A stretch of 64,000 nucleotides of DNA from Agrypnia vestita (lineage: Eukaryota > Arthropoda > Insecta > Trichoptera > Phryganeidae), in the NCBI GenBank assembly GCA_016648135.1, contig JADDOH010010906.1, forward strand, positions 23,871 through 87,870, written 5' to 3'. Shown here in pieces: positions 61,740-64,000 of the stretch. Made by a program: the position numbers and the translations under genes. Position 1 is the stretch's first letter, and each line of letters opens with the position of its first letter. Under the pieces are notes generated by a model, which had not been told where the DNA came from, did no database searches, and was given only the letters and a program-made list of their open reading frames with translations.

Positions 61740-62175
61740 GTAGAAATATATAAAACATTAATTTGACTGTAACTGGTTGAGGATATTTTTTACGCACCGT
61801 ATGTTTTTCCGAGAAACGATTCTCGACGTTTCGTTCAATTCTTATTCAACGTCATCAGGAGGACGACCTTTACCCTCGGAGGTAGATGGCGGACTGATTA
61901 CTGCTTTTGAGGGCGTAAATTATATGCACTTTGTTGTGGAGTGTTCACTCCTTCTACAATAGAGGTCGCCAGTGTGCAATATGTACTAGTTACGTCGGCG
62001 GACTTTACTGCGACGTTTCTCAAGGGTTGAATCAATGTCGTAAAAACAGGGCGTCAAATACTTGTAACTGTCATCTCTATTGAAATTGGGATGTTTGTAT
62101 ATTTCAATGGACTCCTTCACCAATCTGTGATCGCAATAACAGCCTTAACTCTTTTAAAAACATTAAATTAATACA
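61740..62175 (-). pseudogene. Penelope-like element: endonuclease C-terminus plus ribozyme-bearing end
   Basis: The minus strand reads HRLVKESIEIYKHPNFNRDD, SYKYLTPCFYDIDST, matching the Penelope endonuclease tail (.REAIEI.KHPNNFNREDG). About 170 bp further 3' is a near-ideal hammerhead core (61825-61858). In known Penelope-like elements the terminal repeats carry hammerhead ribozymes, so the order fits. Stops follow the coding tail; the RT is lost. Confidence 0.7.
61825..61858 (-). ncRNA. Hammerhead ribozyme motif, Penelope type
   Basis: Minus strand: CTGATGA (61852-61858), a stem CGTTGAAT / ATTGAACG with a short loop (7 of 8 positions pair), then CGAAACGTC (61825-61833). All core positions (CUGAUGA, GAAA) and the GUC cleavage triplet are present. 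GAAAC directly followed by GTC is the minimal stem III arrangement known from Penelope elements. Confidence 0.6.
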
Positions 62176-62639
62176 AAAAAACAATTGAGTTTTATAACGT
62201 CCCATTTCACTTCATAGAAACTGACCATATTCCCATTAAAGACCGAAAAAACACTCCCCTATTTATGTATTGCCCCTCTGTTTCCCCATTGTTTATACAC
62301 ACATTTCTCAAAATTTTCATCCCCAGTTTTGACGGATAGATTGATTAGAATATGCTAATTTGAGTGTTTGATAATCAAGTGTCAAGTTGTATCAGATAAA
62401 TAAAGTTTGTAAAAGATTGAAAACAGTAAATAGCATTTGCACAAAATAAAATATTATCTTCCGATGCATATCATGAAAAATGGAATCTGTAATAAGATAC
62501 GAAATAACTAGCTCGGAAAAAAAATACTTCGATAAACATATTCAAAATTTGATAAAGAAATCAATAATTGCATTGGTTGTATTTATTATTTCAATAAAGT
62601 ACATTTTGTGTTTAATTTAATTAAAAATGAATAAACACA
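62176..62639. other. AT-rich spacer
   Basis: May include decayed Penelope internal sequence; no frame recognised. Confidence 0.35.
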
Positions 62640-62905
62640 AATGAATAGCTAATAACAAAAGTATTATTGATAAATAACTTAAGATATTTTTTATTATTTA
62701 TTTTTATCATTAATTGTGTACCTACTGTGTAAAAACTTATTTATTTATTTATTTTCAAAAAAAACATACGGTTTGCGATGTACATTTATGTAAAATAATT
62801 GTATGTAAAAAAAATAATTGAACTACATATTGATCCGCGATATTTTTATATTTATACATTTTATCATTTATTACTTTTATTATTAAATATTAACTAACCG
62901 TAAAA
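62640..62905 (+). mobile_element. Interspersed repeat, family L copy 2
   Basis: Matches 27170-27420: TTTTTATCATTAATTGTGTA, TTGATCCGCGATATTTTTAT, AATATTAACTAACCGTAAAA. It runs directly into the Penelope-like end at 62910. Confidence 0.6.
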
Positions 62906-62990
62906 ATAAGACTTCAGCGAAACGTCGAGATTTGCTTCTCGGTAAAATGTACGGTTCGCACATGATATCCGTTTTACTTAACACATAAAT
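62906..62990 (+). mobile_element. Inverted partial copy of the Penelope terminal repeat
   Basis: CAGCGAAACGTCGAGATTTG, CTTCTCGGTAAAATGTACGG TTCG corresponds to the minus strand of 61774-61835 (GAACGAAACGTCGAGAATCG, TTTCTCGGAAAAACATACGG). The CUGAUGA half is absent. Inverted truncated terminal repeats at the 5' side are a known Penelope arrangement. Confidence 0.55.
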
Positions 62991-63249
62991 AAGAAAGAAT
63001 TCTCATATCTGCGAGATATCTATTTTTATGATTGGAATTCTTTTAGCAATATCCTTTACGCCTGAAATATCATTAAAAAAAAATTTTTTTTCAACCGAAT
63101 GACAGGTCGTAAACTCTTAAACACTCAAAGACTTCCATACCTACTTTCCCATAAAAATTTATAATTTCGCCTCTGTGAAACATCTATAAGATGTCTAGAT
63201 TTATGATGCCCTGTAACAAAAATCCAGTACTGTGTAAATTTGGAGAAAT
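62991..63249. other. AT-rich spacer
   Basis: Nothing recognised apart from RTE-flank-like words at 63205-63250. Confidence 0.4.
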
Positions 63250-63565
63250 TCAAAATATTAGAAGCACTCCCTCAAATTACGCAACCATAGCTGCGGCTTC
63301 TTCCTTCGCTTGTGTCCATCTATTTTCCCCTGGATGATGATTTATTTAAGACTTTACTTTGGTCTTCTCATAATAATATGTCCGAGAAACCCACTTTTTC
63401 TTCTTTTGATGGTCCTCACCACTTCTCGACTTTTTTCCTTACATCGAAGATCTTCAATATTAGTAACTCTCTATCCACCTAAGACACTTCAGTAGGCGTC
63501 TACAAAGTCACCTTTCAAAAGCCTCACGGATTTATTCTTGGTTTAGCGTCTGTTGTCTCGGGAAT
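63250..63565 (-). pseudogene. RTE-type LINE C-terminal fragment
   Basis: Parallel to 54500-54760 along its length (TTTTCCCCTGGATGATGA, TTTGGTCTTCTCATAATA, TCAAAAGCC..GGATTTATTC). The minus strand gives IIIQGKIDG, the GKI.G signature of this RTE subfamily. Heavily decayed. Confidence 0.7.
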
Positions 63566-63589
63566 CCAATTAGTTGTTTTATTTTTATT

Positions 63590-63730
63590 TTTTATTTAAT
63601 TATTTAATATAGAGTATATATTACAATCATACAACTTATTAAATTGACATTTTTTTTCGAGTTTTTTTATTCATGTTGACCTCATCAGTAAAGAGAACTC
63701 TTGTGTCTGATGATGGAGCCTCAGTTTTGT
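63590..63730 (-). mobile_element. Jockey-like LINE 3' UTR with hairpin
   Basis: GACCTCATCAGTAAAGAGAA, CTCTTGTGTCTGATGATGGA (63680-63719) matches the hairpin at 57014-57056, with a T-rich (poly(A) on minus) stretch to its left. Coding part absent. Confidence 0.55.
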
Positions 63731-63848
63731 ACTGTAAATAATACTAGCGTGTGAATTATTATTATTTGACATTAATAACAATAGTAGTAATAATATATAT
63801 AATGGGATTTTTTTAAAGTGAATTGTTTAATTTTAAACGGTTTATGAA
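63731..63848. other. AT-rich spacer
   Basis: Nothing recognised. Confidence 0.4.
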
Positions 63849-64000
63849 TTTATTTATTTATTTATTTATTTAATGTTTATGGAAGACCAACAGCACAAAA
63901 AAAAGCATAGAAAACATTGATATAATATAGATGGCCAATTACAGGTCTCCACATTTAGAAATATGTCAGTAATGATAAATATTTATGATATACTAAGGCA
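63849..64000 (-). mobile_element. LINE-type 3' end with (AAAT)n tail, family I copy 2, cut by window edge
   Basis: TTTATTTATTTATTTATTTA then ATGTTTATGGAAGACCAACA, GATGGCCAATTACAGGTCTC, AATGATAAATATTTATGATA is the reverse complement of 24613-24770. The element continues beyond the window. Confidence 0.7.

Overview
The window is AT-rich eukaryotic DNA. It has no operons, no ribosome binding sites and no long open reading frames, and it is dense with eukaryotic transposon remains (RTE-, Jockey- and CR1/L2-type LINEs, Penelope-like elements, Helitron-like and hAT- or mariner-type non-autonomous elements, tRNA-derived SINEs, solo LTRs). The style suggests an arthropod, most likely an insect; I cannot name the order or species. 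I see no intact host protein-coding gene. The window reads as a gene desert, or as the inside of a very large intron.

Layout. 0-9.8 kb: decayed RTE 3' ends on the minus strand (0.06-0.3, 4.9-5.85, 8.6-9.1 kb), a hAT-type MITE inside a 32-bp tandem repeat (1.2-1.9 kb), tRNA-derived SINEs, and a CR1/L2 LINE piece (9.15-9.77 kb). 12-27 kb: LTR fragments including a solo LTR with a target-site duplication (25.87-26.41 kb), LINE 3' ends, a SINE nested in a LINE 3' UTR (17.1-17.6 kb), a three-unit satellite (16.0-16.7 kb), and hammerhead-like Penelope ends. 28-39 kb: a pentanucleotide LINE tail, RTE and Jockey pieces, and Helitron-like copies carrying heat-shock-element-like arrays. 40-53 kb: MITEs, Jockey and RTE ends, Penelope endonuclease tails, two more Helitron-like copies. 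54-64 kb: RTE and Jockey copies, a broken reading frame faintly like a hexamerin C-terminal domain (56.5-56.9 kb), a pair of 505-bp MITEs (one here, one at 50.2 kb), and a Penelope copy with a nearly ideal hammerhead core (61.8 kb).

Between these lie about a dozen islands of 150-700 bp (for example 6.5-7.3, 26.6-27.15, 35.3-35.6, 42.3-42.7, 46.3-46.6, 48.5-49.0, 60.2-60.7 and 61.2-61.6 kb). They are richer in G+C, repeat-free by eye, and contain homeodomain-type TAAT/ATTA sites. I infer they are candidate conserved cis-regulatory elements of a distant developmental gene. The other unusual features are a Helitron-like family with built-in HSF-type arrays in four copies, and several Penelope-type ends whose hammerhead stem II differs in sequence but still pairs.
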